This document shows, piece by piece, positions 50,323-60,849 of a DNA stretch of 64,000 bases. The position numbers and the translations under genes are program-made. The stretch is taken from the NCBI GenBank assembly GCA_944322665.1, contig CALUPM010000002.1, positions 1-64,000 of the forward strand, in the 5' to 3' direction. Position 1 is the stretch's first letter. Every line of letters begins with the position of its first letter. The stretch comes from Candidatus Gastranaerophilales bacterium (GTDB lineage Bacteria; Cyanobacteriota; Vampirovibrionia; Gastranaerophilales; Gastranaerophilaceae). The notes beneath the pieces were generated by a model, which had not been told where the DNA came from, ran no database searches, and saw nothing but the letters and a program-made list of their open reading frames with translations.

Positions 50323-53289
50323 ATGAATAAGAAAACAAAGACATATCGCGGCTTTTCAATGGTTGAAATGATGTTACTGCTGATAATAGTATCATTGATG
50401 CTGGCATCTGGAGTAACGGTTATTTCAAAGAAACACGTAAAAGTTCCGAAATTATCATCACACGGCGCGTATATATGTTATGAAAAGAACGACGTGCTTC
50501 ATCAGGAAAAGTACCTTGGCATCGGGCTTGATAACAAGATTATGGATGAAGACACGGATCAGTGTGTATTTGAACCGCCTGCAAGAGCGGCATATCTGCA
50601 TATACAGGCAACCGGCGGCGGCGGCGGCGGCGGGGCATCCGGATACAAGGGCGGAACTCTGTTCACATACGAATCCAAGACGGAAGTAATATCACCTTTC
50701 GGCTGGACTCAAGACAGGCTGGATTTAAAAGGTATGGATATTGACGAACTTAAAGATTTAGGCGGCAAAGTCTGGGCTTATGCAGACGGAACCGGCGAGT
50801 TTGGTGACGGCGGCGGAGGCGGCGACGCCTATTATATCAAACAGGATTGCGCTAACGGTGCATGTATTGTTTGGCGTTCATGGGAGTACACAGGAAATAA
50901 AGAACGTAAATGTGACTGCGGCGAACAAGTTCGTAAATACTCTAAGGTTCAAAAGTACAAATATGAGTATTACAAGAGTCATTCTTTGTCGGACACTACA
51001 GCTTGTGAAAATTATCGTTATTATGACAATTTCTATTGTAGGAGATATTATATTGATTACAGCTACAATATATCAGGAAGTTCATGTATAGGTCATGAGA
51101 TTGACTATGATTGGGGATATTATAGTGCTAGTGAACATATCGATTATAAGTCATATTGTTCAGAAAGGGACGATGAGGGTAATTGTATTGAGTACTACGG
51201 TTATGTAAAACGACAGGGCGATTGTAATGAATGGAGAAAATACTATAGTGATTGCACCAGTTGTACCTATGATACAAGACATACCGCTTACTGTACAGAT
51301 GAGTGGGATATTCCTACAAGTGCTTCCTGCAGTGAAACCGGTCTACAAAATCTGACTGTAGATGTAACAATAACTGAAGCTAAAGAAACAGAAAAAGATT
51401 CACACTACAGACTTGAAACAAGAGGTGCAGACCTGCACGACGGCGATGATGTCAAAGAACGGACAATGCTGAGAGATACCGGTGAGGCGAAAACAGTCTG
51501 CAACTACGGTAACTCTACTATATATCCGGGTACAGGTATTTTCGGCTCCTTTATGGAAGGTGAAGTTTCAGGAGTCAGCTGTGACACCTCTTCTCTGGCT
51601 GCGGCTTTCGGTGAACAGATTTATAAAATTGGGGAGGCTCAAACTTCAGTTCATTCTACAAAAACTGTCAAAGCCAGTGAGGTCTATGATGTCACGGCAG
51701 GCGGGACAGAAGAAGAATTCCCGATGTATATGCGGACAGAAGATGAGGGGGGCCTCAGCGTTTTCGGTGAGTCTTGTGTTAATACATATAACGGAGACTG
51801 CGAATCAAATGAATTTAAAGCACCTTCAGGCGGCTACAAGCCACCAAAAGGAGGTAATATTGTAAATAAGGAACCTCTTTACACAGCGTGCAGCTATTCT
51901 CCGCGTTACTGGAATGATGACGACAGCAACATGGGCTGTGATAGGGTTTATAATGCTATAAATAACAGATTTACAAAATACGGAAGCCAGACTAGTAATA
52001 CGTATTGGGTTTATGAAAGATGCGATTGTGTACAAAACAACTCATCAGATCCCGGTGAATGTGTCTATGACTACGGCGATGTAGACAATGCACCCAGTAC
52101 AGAGCTCGGTACAAAGTGTTCATATATACCTGATGTAGTCAAGGGCGGCGCAGGCGGTGTCGGCAAATTCTGTGCGCTTAATGATGTTCCTGTAACTTTA
52201 GGGCTTAACTACAAAGGGGAATCAAGTATCTTCGCCGGTATCAGAGGAAGCGACAGACTTCTGACAAACGCTGACTACAAACCTTTATATACTGAAAAAG
52301 AATGGAAGAATCAGGAGGCAACTGCTTCTGATAAGGGTGTTGGCGGTGAACACGGTACTCCTTCTCAGGGATCTGCGTCAATCAGGATTAGCGGAGGAGA
52401 AGATGGAGAATACTGGTGCGATCTCCATAAAGATAAAGTTCCGGGCAGAGGTGAAGGCGCTAGACGTTACGGTATGGATCGTACATCTGCTCCTGTTGCC
52501 GGAAGTTCAGCGCCTGTAACGGGTGCCCCTTCCAACGAAGCAGCTATCGGTAGTATCGACGGTCAGGGTTATACCGAAAACAAAGGCAGAAAATGCGGCG
52601 GCAATCACGTCGGCTATTGTCTGAGACCTAAGAACAAACCGGTCATAGCAAACGGTAAATATACTTATTCATATACATGGAACACCAACTACCTCCAGTA
52701 TGGTGAAGGCGGTGAAGCCGGTGAATACAGAGTTAAAATCATAAGAGCCATCAAAGATAAACCTATCGAAATCACCCTTGGCCGCGGCGGTGCTGCAGGT
52801 TCAGATCCGTCCGAAACTGATGAACGCTCGGTATGTGACGGCGGCGACGGCGGAGATACTATTGTCGGTGATATCCTGACAGCAGAAGGCGGCAAAGGCG
52901 GTAAAGGCTGTATCCCGACAGTTACGGAACAGCTCCCGTACTGGTATGAAGGCGGAGTTTTCGATGCTAAGCAGCCTGGTACACCGGGTAAACTTGCCAG
53001 TGTTACCAACTACAAAACAAATATTATCAACCTTGTTCTGCCGATAGATAACTCTGTTCTCGGAGCTTGGATTGAGGCTTCCGGTGCAGGCGGAAACGGC
53101 GGCGGATCTATCAATAGATGCTGGGCAAGTGAATGGCAGCGCTGGTTTAATGGTGAGCGGCTTTACAAAGCCACAGAAGGCTATCTTGATGCCGCTCAGC
53201 TTGAACGAGATGGCTGCAGAAAAGGCAAATACTGGGGTACTGAGCCGGCTCAATCCGGCACCGCAGGCGCTGTTCTCATCAAATGGTAA
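50323..53289 (+). CDS. Large prepilin-like protein with glycine-rich and Tyr/Cys-rich regions
   Basis: A 988-residue protein with the prepilin site RG|FSMVEMMLLLIIVSLMLA (cleavage after G10, glutamate at +5). The exported part has HGAYICYE, CVFEPPARAAYLHIQATGGG (C81 to the glycine run at 98-104) and the C-terminal box GTAGAVLIKW, as in the two proteins upstream. Between about 178 and 345 lies an unusual tyrosine- and cysteine-rich insertion (for example CENYRYYDNFYCRRYYIDYS). Later parts carry GGDGGDTIVGD-type glycine repeats. It is very large for a pilin and may be an adhesin displayed through the pilus system. Function unknown. Confidence 0.82.
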   Translation: MNKKTKTYRGFSMVEMMLLLIIVSLMLASGVTVISKKHVKVPKLSSHGAYICYEKNDVLHQEKYLGIGLDNKIMDEDTDQCVFEPPARAAYLHIQATGGGGGGGASGYKGGTLFTYESKTEVISPFGWTQDRLDLKGMDIDELKDLGGKVWAYADGTGEFGDGGGGGDAYYIKQDCANGACIVWRSWEYTGNKERKCDCGEQVRKYSKVQKYKYEYYKSHSLSDTTACENYRYYDNFYCRRYYIDYSYNISGSSCIGHEIDYDWGYYSASEHIDYKSYCSERDDEGNCIEYYGYVKRQGDCNEWRKYYSDCTSCTYDTRHTAYCTDEWDIPTSASCSETGLQNLTVDVTITEAKETEKDSHYRLETRGADLHDGDDVKERTMLRDTGEAKTVCNYGNSTIYPGTGIFGSFMEGEVSGVSCDTSSLAAAFGEQIYKIGEAQTSVHSTKTVKASEVYDVTAGGTEEEFPMYMRTEDEGGLSVFGESCVNTYNGDCESNEFKAPSGGYKPPKGGNIVNKEPLYTACSYSPRYWNDDDSNMGCDRVYNAINNRFTKYGSQTSNTYWVYERCDCVQNNSSDPGECVYDYGDVDNAPSTELGTKCSYIPDVVKGGAGGVGKFCALNDVPVTLGLNYKGESSIFAGIRGSDRLLTNADYKPLYTEKEWKNQEATASDKGVGGEHGTPSQGSASIRISGGEDGEYWCDLHKDKVPGRGEGARRYGMDRTSAPVAGSSAPVTGAPSNEAAIGSIDGQGYTENKGRKCGGNHVGYCLRPKNKPVIANGKYTYSYTWNTNYLQYGEGGEAGEYRVKIIRAIKDKPIEITLGRGGAAGSDPSETDERSVCDGGDGGDTIVGDILTAEGGKGGKGCIPTVTEQLPYWYEGGVFDAKQPGTPGKLASVTNYKTNIINLVLPIDNSVLGAWIEASGAGGNGGGSINRCWASEWQRWFNGERLYKATEGYLDAAQLERDGCRKGKYWGTEPAQSGTAGAVLIKW

Positions 53290-53312
53290 GCTAAATACAT
53301 AAAATAAAAAAT

Positions 53313-53341
53313 CTGACAGCCGGCTTCATGCCGGCTATCAG
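53313..53341 (+). terminator. Hairpin just after the large prepilin gene
   Basis: CTGACAGCCGGC and GCCGGCTATCAG pair with one mismatch around a TTCAT loop. No T tract follows, so this may protect the 3' end or be a weak terminator. Confidence 0.4.
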
Positions 53342-53414
53342 TCTAAATATATTGCAAATCCGTATTTGCTGCACGGGTTTGTAATAAACAAAAGCTATAT
53401 TGAGCAAAAACGAC

Positions 53415-53449
53415 CTTCCCTGCAGCGCGCGCAGGGAAGATTATTTTTG
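53415..53449 (+). terminator. Intrinsic terminator of the glycine-rich prepilin group
   Basis: CTTCCCTGC, a 7-nt GC-rich loop and GCAGGGAAG form a 9-bp stem, followed by ATTATTTTTG. Confidence 0.65.
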
Positions 53450-53459
53450 TACGCGCCGG

Positions 53460-53610
53460 CGATAGGGCGATACAATGTGAGGAGTGAAGCGTGAAGATGG
53501 TTGAAAAGTTGAATAGTGGAATGGGTGAATGGTTTGTTTCTGAATAAGATACTAAGGCGCTAGGAGATTACGTCTTGAAAGACGAAAAGGTTCTGCCCCA
53601 TTTTGTCCGT
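53460..53610 (+). repeat. Short-repeat island 1
   Basis: Runs of GTGAAG/GTGAGG, GTTGAAAA-type and GATACTAAGGCGCTAGG-type units follow in the same order as in the later islands, ending at CCCCATTTTGTCCGTCAT where palindromes begin. Confidence 0.6.
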
Positions 53611-53906
53611 CATGTCATCCTGAGTCTTTAGCCGAAGGATCCTCTGAAAATTCAGGGGGATTCTTCGGGCTCCGCCCTCAGAATGACATGAAAAAAAGTA
53701 CGTCATCCTGAGCCGAAGGCGAAGGATCTCCCTGAAAATCCAAGGGGATTCTTCGGACTGACGTCCTCAGAATGACGTGGGAAAATATCATGTCATCCTG
53801 AGTCTTTAGCCGAAGGATCCTCTGAAAATTCAGGGGGATTCTTCGGGCTCCGCCCTCAGAATGACATGAAAAAAAGTACGTCATCCTGAGCCGAAGGCGA
53901 AGGATC
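53611..53906. repeat. GTCAT-type palindromes with a 118-bp direct repeat
   Basis: The stretch 53611-53728 recurs at 53789-53906 (period 178 bp). Each unit joins a GTCATCCTGAG...GAAGGATCC palindrome to an ATTCTTCGGGC...GCCCTCAGAAT palindrome. ORFs found here arise from the repeats. Confidence 0.8.
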
Positions 53907-53971
53907 CTCTGAAAATCCAACTGGTTTTCCCTTTCACTCAAATTTTACGCTCAACTCCGGTTCCGGAAATG

Positions 53972-55351
<1,380 letters not shown>

Positions 55352-55476
55352 TTATAACGCGAATTTTAAAAATTTTCCAGTACTTCATAAATCTATATAA
55401 ATTTTTTTAATAAAAGTTTTATTTAAAAATTTGTGTTATCATGAAGTAAAGGTTTAGTTTAAAAGGAGTGTAAAAT

Positions 55477-56202
55477 ATGTTTGAAAAATTTGAGAAGCTG
55501 CAAATAGTGACTTTAGCGATAATTCTTGCAATCGGGCTTGTAGCTGCCGCAAAAATTATAACAGGAACTTTTTCCAAAGATACAATAACCGTAACAGGCT
55601 CGGCTTTTCAGATTGTAAAATCCGACAGTGCAAGACTGGAATTTAATATCACAACCAGAAAAGCTGACAGAGCTTCTGCCTACAATGAAGCGCAGAAACA
55701 GCTTCCGGTTGTTATGAAATACCTTGAAGAAAAAGGAATTTCAAAAGAAAACATAGAACTTAGTTCTTCTCACGGATATTACAATTACAAAAGAACCCCG
55801 AACGGAAATATAACAAATGCTGTTGAAGATTATGTCCACTCGCAGCCGGTAATTATTACCTCCAAAGACGTTGACAAAATTAAAGAGCTTTCAATAAGCC
55901 TTGACAGCCTTATTTCTAAAGGCATTGAAGTAAACGTAATGCCGCCTCTGTATTTTTATTCCGAAATTTCAAATTTAAAAGTTAAACTGCTTGAGGATGC
56001 AACGATTGATGCTAAAGAAAGAGCCGCTGCAATGCTCAAGGCTACAAACAACAAAGTAGGCAAAATCCAATCTGTAAGAATGGGTGTTTTCCAGATTACT
56101 CCGGCTGATTCAACAAATGTTTCCGATTATGGTATAAATGACACCTCAACTATTGATAAAAAAGTAACTTCTGTTGCTAACGTTGTTTTCAGGGTTAAAT
56201 GA
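55477..56202 (+). CDS. SIMPL-domain (DUF541) membrane-anchored protein
   Basis: A 241-residue protein with an N-terminal membrane helix (about 9-26, IVTLAIILAIGLVAAAKI) and an extracytoplasmic SIMPL domain: TITVTGSAFQIVKSDSARLEFNI, the ASAYNEAQKQLPVVMKYLEEKGI helix, LEDATIDAKERAAAMLKATNNKVGKI. Relatives occur in the periplasm of many bacteria and have been linked to stress tolerance; the molecular role is unknown. AAAAGGAGTGTAAAAT precedes ATG 55477. The next gene follows after 11 nt. Confidence 0.85.
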   Translation: MFEKFEKLQIVTLAIILAIGLVAAAKIITGTFSKDTITVTGSAFQIVKSDSARLEFNITTRKADRASAYNEAQKQLPVVMKYLEEKGISKENIELSSSHGYYNYKRTPNGNITNAVEDYVHSQPVIITSKDVDKIKELSISLDSLISKGIEVNVMPPLYFYSEISNLKVKLLEDATIDAKERAAAMLKATNNKVGKIQSVRMGVFQITPADSTNVSDYGINDTSTIDKKVTSVANVVFRVK

Positions 56203-56213
56203 GGAGGCGGATG

Positions 56214-56549
56214 ATGAAAAAGATTTATTCGGGTATATTTACACTAATGGCGGCAGCTCTTTCACTGACGGCATTTTCGAACCAGCCTGCGACAGCGGAC
56301 AGCACATTAATAAGTTTCGGCTCTACCGGCCAGACTCACGAATTCAGAATGATTGATGACTTAAAGTTCCGGTATGAAGAATACAATGACTACAAAGAAA
56401 TGGAAGAAAATAAAAAAGAGCATGAACAAAAGGAGTTTAAGCTGACAGAACCTGCGATGCAGCGGATATACGAAGGTAAGCAGCAGCCCTCGCAAAATGT
56501 ACAGTTTGTAGAACAGGACGGTCAGATTAAGATTCAGAGCATTCAATAA
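56214..56549 (+). CDS. Small secreted protein of unknown function
   Basis: A 111-residue protein from ATG 56214, chosen because GAGGAGG (56201-56207) is 6 nt upstream; ATG 56211 is a close alternative. A signal peptide (MKKIYSGIFTLMAAALSLTA, cut near SNQPATA) is followed by a glutamate- and lysine-rich helical region (EEYNDYKEMEENKKEHEQKE) and a Gln-rich C-terminus. It shares a unit with the SIMPL gene. Not recognised. Confidence 0.65.
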   Translation: MKKIYSGIFTLMAAALSLTAFSNQPATADSTLISFGSTGQTHEFRMIDDLKFRYEEYNDYKEMEENKKEHEQKEFKLTEPAMQRIYEGKQQPSQNVQFVEQDGQIKIQSIQ

Positions 56550-57154
56550 ATTAAAAGATACTAAGGCTCCAGGGCGCTAAGAGGTTACGGAATAAAGGCG
56601 ATAAGACGATAAGTTCTTATCAAAGTGAAGCGTGAATGGTGAAGAGTGAAGGGGGTTGACGGAATAAAGGCGATAAGACTGCAAGGCGATAAGGCGATAA
56701 GTTCTTATCAGAGTGAAGGGTGAAGTGTGAAGTGTGAAGGGTGAGGAGAGTTGAAAGGTTTGCTACAAAACAATCCCCTCGCCCCTTGTGGGAGAGGGTA
56801 GAATTTCTTAATGAGCGCAGCGAATTTAGAAATTCGGGTGAGAGGGAAGAAAAGTGAAGAGTGAGGAGAGTTGAAAAGTTGAAGGGGTGAATGGTTGAAA
56901 GGTTAGTTTCGGGAAAAGATACTAAGGTGCTGGGGCACTAAGGCACTAGGAGGTTACGGAACGTTAGGACGTTAAGGTATCTCCCCACTTTGTCTGTCAC
57001 TGTCATCCTGAGGCTTTAGCCGAAGGTTCTACGTTAAAAAGCGATGAGATTCTTCGCTACGCTTAACCCGCTCTTAATGTCGTGAAATTTGTTATTAGTG
57101 TGTGAGGAGGCAAAACATACAACTTCTGTTTTTGATATTCTGCGTGTTGAACTG
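56550..57154. repeat. Short-repeat island 2 (forward orientation)
   Basis: No credible gene. It is made of GTGAAG units, GTTGAAAG units, AAAGATACTAAGGC...GGTTACGGA, CGATAAGG units, a GGGAGAGGG palindromic segment (56763-56798) and, at about 57003-57060, a GTCATCCTGAGG palindrome. A 31-bp stretch at 56605-56635 recurs in reverse complement at 61421-61451. Confidence 0.65.
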
Positions 57155-57865
57155 TTAGTTGCTCTGGCCGGCTCTATATCCGCACCAGACAAAGATAAAC
57201 GGCAGAATTTTTTCCAGTTGTGACACGACAGGAATTTTCGCAACCGCAAACGCTCCGACTGCATCGTCAATATTGGCAACCGAATCCAGCAGGGTAAGTT
57301 TTCTGTCCGGAACCCTGTCATGCGGGTCGTTAATCTTGTTTGATAGCATCGCAGCACCTTTCATGCCGGCAAGAAGCGCCGCTAATATTGCGCCTATCCT
57401 TAATGGAATATTTTTTTTGTATTTTGAATTGTCTATAAGCTTTGTCACAGGGTGCACAAAAAGCAGAGGAACCGTCGCGTTCATAAATTGAAAAACCCCT
57501 TCATCCGCTTTTTCTTTCTTCTTTTTAGAACCTATCATTCCGCCGAGAACCCCGCCGATTATCCCCATACCGCTTATCGCTATCATTTCCGGAATTCCGT
57601 ATTTCAATTTAAAAATATTCATCGGATTTTTAAGCGAAAGTTTCTGCTTTCTGGCAATTATTGCGGTTGAAACCCCTACACCCGAAAGCGCACCGAGAAA
57701 AGATTTTACTTTTGTATGTCCTTCTACAGGTTCTGTTGTGTGGTTTCTGTAACTTTTTTTAGTTCGCGGAGCATAAGTATAATGCGCCTTTCCGGCAGCC
57801 GTGACGCTCTTGAACGAACTGAAAGGTCTTTTCGGGGTATTAATTATATTAACCTGTCCTGACAT
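57155..57865 (-). CDS. Hypothetical membrane protein
   Basis: A 236-residue protein starting at ATG 57865 with GGCAGGG upstream; a GTG at 57883 is an alternative. The polar, basic N-terminus (MSGQVNIINTPKRPFSSFKS) is followed by several glycine-rich hydrophobic segments: KSFLGALSGVGVSTAIIA, EMIAISGMGIIGGVLGGMIG, IPLRIGAILAALLAGMKGAA and PFIFVWCGYRAG. That suggests about four or five membrane helices. No known domain. It lies beside the efflux operon but has a separate spacer. Its last residues run up to repeat island 2. Confidence 0.7.
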   Translation of the reverse strand: MSGQVNIINTPKRPFSSFKSVTAAGKAHYTYAPRTKKSYRNHTTEPVEGHTKVKSFLGALSGVGVSTAIIARKQKLSLKNPMNIFKLKYGIPEMIAISGMGIIGGVLGGMIGSKKKKEKADEGVFQFMNATVPLLFVHPVTKLIDNSKYKKNIPLRIGAILAALLAGMKGAAMLSNKINDPHDRVPDRKLTLLDSVANIDDAVGAFAVAKIPVVSQLEKILPFIFVWCGYRAGQSN

Positions 57866-57952
57866 AATCCCTGCCTTTTCCACTACAATTATAATAAAAA
57901 AACAAAAATAATTTTGTCTTTATTATATCCTTTTCTTTACATTTTGAAATGT

Positions 57953-59506
57953 TTAAGCTGTTTTTTGAGATTTTCTCCTTCGTTTATTTTTCAGGATAAG
58001 CACAACCGGGATAACGAGCACGCACATTATCGCAAGCACCAGAAAAGCATCATAAAACGAACACAGACGCGCTTGAACAAGCATTTGATTGTAAAGGCTT
58101 CCGGCGGCTTTTCTTGCAGCCGTGTAGTGGTTAAAAAATGCCGAGAACTTTGACTGTGCCGCTATTAATCTGTAGTGAAACATTGCGTTTTCGCCGGATA
58201 AATTGTGCACAAGATAACTCTGGTGAACCTGAGAAACTCTTGCTATAAAAGTTGCCGAAACTGAAGTTGCAACCGCTGTTATAATGTTTTTGAACATCGC
58301 ATGAAGCGCCGCTGCATCATCGTTGCGTTTAGGATCAAGTGTCTGGAAAGATAGCGCCGTCAATGGTATAAATGCCGTTGGAACTCCGATACAAAGCAGA
58401 ATATTCGGAATTATAACGCTTTCCATAGAAGCTGTCAGGTTTAGATTACTCAGCCAGAACACAGACCCGCCCATTATTAAAAGCCCGATGATTGCAAGAA
58501 GTTTTGCTTCGACAAATCTTGAAACCTCTCCCATTACAAGCAGCCCGATAAAACATACAACGGCTCTCGGAAACATTGTTAAGCCCGACATTGAAGGACT
58601 GTAGCCCAGCATGCTCTGTACAAACATCGGAACAAGTAATAATGTCGAATAAAGCATTATGTTTATAAAAGAACAGGCGATTGTTCCGAATAAAAAGTTT
58701 CTGTCTTTAAAAACTCTTATATCAATAATAGGATATTTATACTCAAGTTCCCATACATAAAAAAGCACGAACGAGAATATGCAAATTCCGGTCAGCCAGC
58801 AGATCCATGTCGTATCAAACCAGTTATACTGCTGGCCTTTGTCTAAGATTACCTGCATGCAGCCCATTGCAACAACAACTGCCGTAAATCCCACTATATC
58901 AAATTTTTTGTTGTACTTTTGCTTTGGCGGGCGGTCGCTTTTTACAAACAGTTTAATCAGAGCAAACGACAGCATGCAGAGCGGAATATTAACAATGAAA
59001 ACCCACTGCCAGCTGTAATTATCCGTTAAATAACCTCCTAGAAACGGCCCTGCAAGCGGAGAAAACATTGCAGCAACCCCGAAAAGCCCCATCGCAACAC
59101 CGCGCTTTTCGACCGGAAAAACTTCCAGCAGAACAGCCTGACACAGAGGCAAAATACATCCGCTTCCAATCCCCTGCACAATACGCGCCAGAATAAGCAT
59201 CTGCAAATTCGGCGCCAGAATACACATTAAAGCCCCGAGGCAAAATCCCCAGATACTGTAATAAAACAACAATTTTTTGCCGATTAACCTGACAAGATAT
59301 CCCGTAATCGGAAGCATTATCCCGCCTGAAATGATGTATGACGTAATAACCGTATTTGCCTCATACTGCGTTGCTCCGTAGTATCCGGCTATATTCGGCT
59401 GGCATACATTCGTTGCCGACGACGCCGCAAGCGACATAAATGACGGCAGCAAAACAGCAATAGCTACTATATAGGGGTTTATTTGTTTTTCTTTAACTTC
59501 TTCCAT
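57953..59506 (-). CDS. emrB: MFS drug exporter, DHA2 (EmrB/QacA-like) type
   Basis: A 517-residue inner-membrane transporter with 14 predicted helices. ATG 59506 is preferred over TTG 59515; no Shine-Dalgarno is seen. It has SSATNVCQPNIAGYYGATQ, NTVITSYIISGGIMLPITG, ILARIVQGIGSGCILPLCQ (motif C-like), GLFGVAAMFSPLAGPFLGGYL and QWVFIVNIPLCMLSFALI. Such proteins work with an HlyD-type adaptor and a TolC channel to expel toxic compounds. The adaptor gene lies just upstream, separated by a hairpin; a TolC gene lies divergently at 61621. Confidence 0.92.
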   Translation of the reverse strand: MEEVKEKQINPYIVAIAVLLPSFMSLAASSATNVCQPNIAGYYGATQYEANTVITSYIISGGIMLPITGYLVRLIGKKLLFYYSIWGFCLGALMCILAPNLQMLILARIVQGIGSGCILPLCQAVLLEVFPVEKRGVAMGLFGVAAMFSPLAGPFLGGYLTDNYSWQWVFIVNIPLCMLSFALIKLFVKSDRPPKQKYNKKFDIVGFTAVVVAMGCMQVILDKGQQYNWFDTTWICWLTGICIFSFVLFYVWELEYKYPIIDIRVFKDRNFLFGTIACSFINIMLYSTLLLVPMFVQSMLGYSPSMSGLTMFPRAVVCFIGLLVMGEVSRFVEAKLLAIIGLLIMGGSVFWLSNLNLTASMESVIIPNILLCIGVPTAFIPLTALSFQTLDPKRNDDAAALHAMFKNIITAVATSVSATFIARVSQVHQSYLVHNLSGENAMFHYRLIAAQSKFSAFFNHYTAARKAAGSLYNQMLVQARLCSFYDAFLVLAIMCVLVIPVVLILKNKRRRKSQKTA

Positions 59507-59525
59507 ATTCGGCAATCTTTTTTAC

Positions 59526-59557
59526 TAAAAAGGCTTTACCTGTATCAGTAAAGCCTT
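59526..59557 (-). terminator. Terminator-like hairpin between the HlyD and MFS genes
   Basis: On the minus strand AAGGCTTTAC and GTAAAGCCTT form a 10-bp stem with an 8-nt loop, followed by TTTTAGT. It would cut or lower transcription into the MFS gene, so the adaptor may be made in excess. Confidence 0.6.
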
Positions 59558-59566
59558 AACTTATAA

Positions 59567-60697
59567 CTATTTAACTTTTACTCTGGGTACAACAGACATA
59601 CCAGGAACTATGTTATAACCTTCCAGATCATCGTCAAAGAGGATTTTAACAGGAACTCTCTGTACAATTTTTACGTAACTTCCGACAGCGTTTTCCGGCG
59701 GGAAAAGCGATGATTTTGCGCCGGTTGATCTTTGAATGCTGTCAACATGTCCTTTGAATTTTTTATGCGGATAAGTGTCAACCTTAATCCATACAGGCTG
59801 GTCTTTTTTCATATTTGTAAGCTGGATTTCTTTGAAGTTTGCAACAACCCAGACTCTCTGAGGAACAAGCGAAAACATCGGCTGTGCTATTTGCAGATAG
59901 TTGCCTTTTTCAACTGTTCTTGCAGAAATCATGCCGTCTTCGGGCGCGTAAATTTTTGTATAAGAAAGATTTATTTTTGCCTGATTAACTTCCGCTTCCA
60001 GCCTCTTTATTTCAGCCTGCTGGGAAGTTACCTGTGCTTTGTTGGCTTCAAGAGCGGCTTTTACTGCTTTGTTGTTTTCATCCGCTGCTTTCTGGTTTGC
60101 CTGCGCGACAGTCAGAGCATTCAAACTTTTGTCGTAATCCTGCTTTGAAACAATACCTTCTTTGTACATTTCGGCGTATCTGGTGTAATCTTTTTCCGCA
60201 AAATCCAGTTTTGACGTTGCGGAATTCAATTCCTGAACGGTAAGCCCGACTCTTGAAGTATTTTCATCAACCTGTCTTTCAATTACGCCAAGCTTTGCTT
60301 TTGCTTCTGAAAGTTTTGCCTCAGCCTGATCAAGCTTAACCTGATAATCTGTAGGATCAATCTCCACAAGGAGTTCACCCTGTTTTACTTCCTGATTATC
60401 GTCCACATAAAGGTTCACAACCTGTCCTGCAACTTTCGGTGAAACCTGAATTATATGCCCTTCAACAAATGCATCGTCCGTAGACTGATAAAATGTAGAT
60501 TCTATTGCCATAAATATTCCGATAAATATCAGTATTACCGCGCATATTGTCGGGATAATAACTCTTTTTTTCTGATATTCGGGGCGTTTTTTCTTTAACT
60601 TTTGCTTTGCTTTTTTTTCAAGTTCATTTTTGTCAATGGATTTTATTTCGTTTTCATCTTCATTTTCAAAAGGTTGGTTAGTGTTTTGTTCATCCAT
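59567..60697 (-). CDS. emrA: HlyD/EmrA-type membrane fusion protein
   Basis: A 376-residue adaptor of tripartite efflux. ATG 60697 follows AGAGAGGTTTCTT; the upstream frame is spacer. It has a charged cytosolic N-terminus (about 1-45, ELEKKAKQKLKKKRPEYQKK), one membrane helix (about 48-64, PTICAVILIFIGIF), the lipoyl half-motif VSPKVAGQVVNLYVDDNQEVKQGELL, a long coiled coil (about 130-235) and the beta-barrel LSYTKIYAPEDGMISARTVEKG. It forms the periplasmic bridge between the MFS exporter and TolC. Confidence 0.93.
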   Translation of the reverse strand: MDEQNTNQPFENEDENEIKSIDKNELEKKAKQKLKKKRPEYQKKRVIIPTICAVILIFIGIFMAIESTFYQSTDDAFVEGHIIQVSPKVAGQVVNLYVDDNQEVKQGELLVEIDPTDYQVKLDQAEAKLSEAKAKLGVIERQVDENTSRVGLTVQELNSATSKLDFAEKDYTRYAEMYKEGIVSKQDYDKSLNALTVAQANQKAADENNKAVKAALEANKAQVTSQQAEIKRLEAEVNQAKINLSYTKIYAPEDGMISARTVEKGNYLQIAQPMFSLVPQRVWVVANFKEIQLTNMKKDQPVWIKVDTYPHKKFKGHVDSIQRSTGAKSSLFPPENAVGSYVKIVQRVPVKILFDDDLEGYNIVPGMSVVPRVKVK

Positions 60698-60737
60698 AAG
60701 AAACCTCTCTAAAAATCTAATCAAATTATTATTCAAA

Positions 60738-60766
60738 ATTTTATCTCTAAATCCATAGTAACACAA
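60738..60766 (-). promoter_or_regulatory. Promoter of the HlyD-MFS group
   Basis: On the minus strand TTGTGT (60766-60761) and TAAAAT (60743-60738) are 17 nt apart. No repressor gene is adjacent. Confidence 0.5.
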
Positions 60767-60849
60767 AATAAAAAAACACAAGCCCCGCAGAAAAACCTTT
60801 GCCGCAGCCGGGTTTTGAGGAATTTATGGAAGAGCAGGAAAAGACATTA

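Larger units (their letters stand above)
53290..53971. other. Repeat-filled spacer between the large prepilin gene and gdhA
   Basis: Contains two hairpins (53313-53341, 53415-53449), a 7-8-nt repeat island (about 53460-53610) and GTCAT palindromes (53611-53930). No credible gene. Confidence 0.6.

Noticed and set aside
53678-53941. Frame of 87 codons on the minus strand
   Set aside because: Its protein is itself a repeat (MSERENQLDFQRILRL and SEGGARRIP twice), produced by the palindrome array.
57034-57357. Minus-strand frame of 107 codons
   Set aside because: It overlaps the C-terminus of the membrane protein at 57155 in another frame and ends in repeats; the other frame has clear membrane helices.
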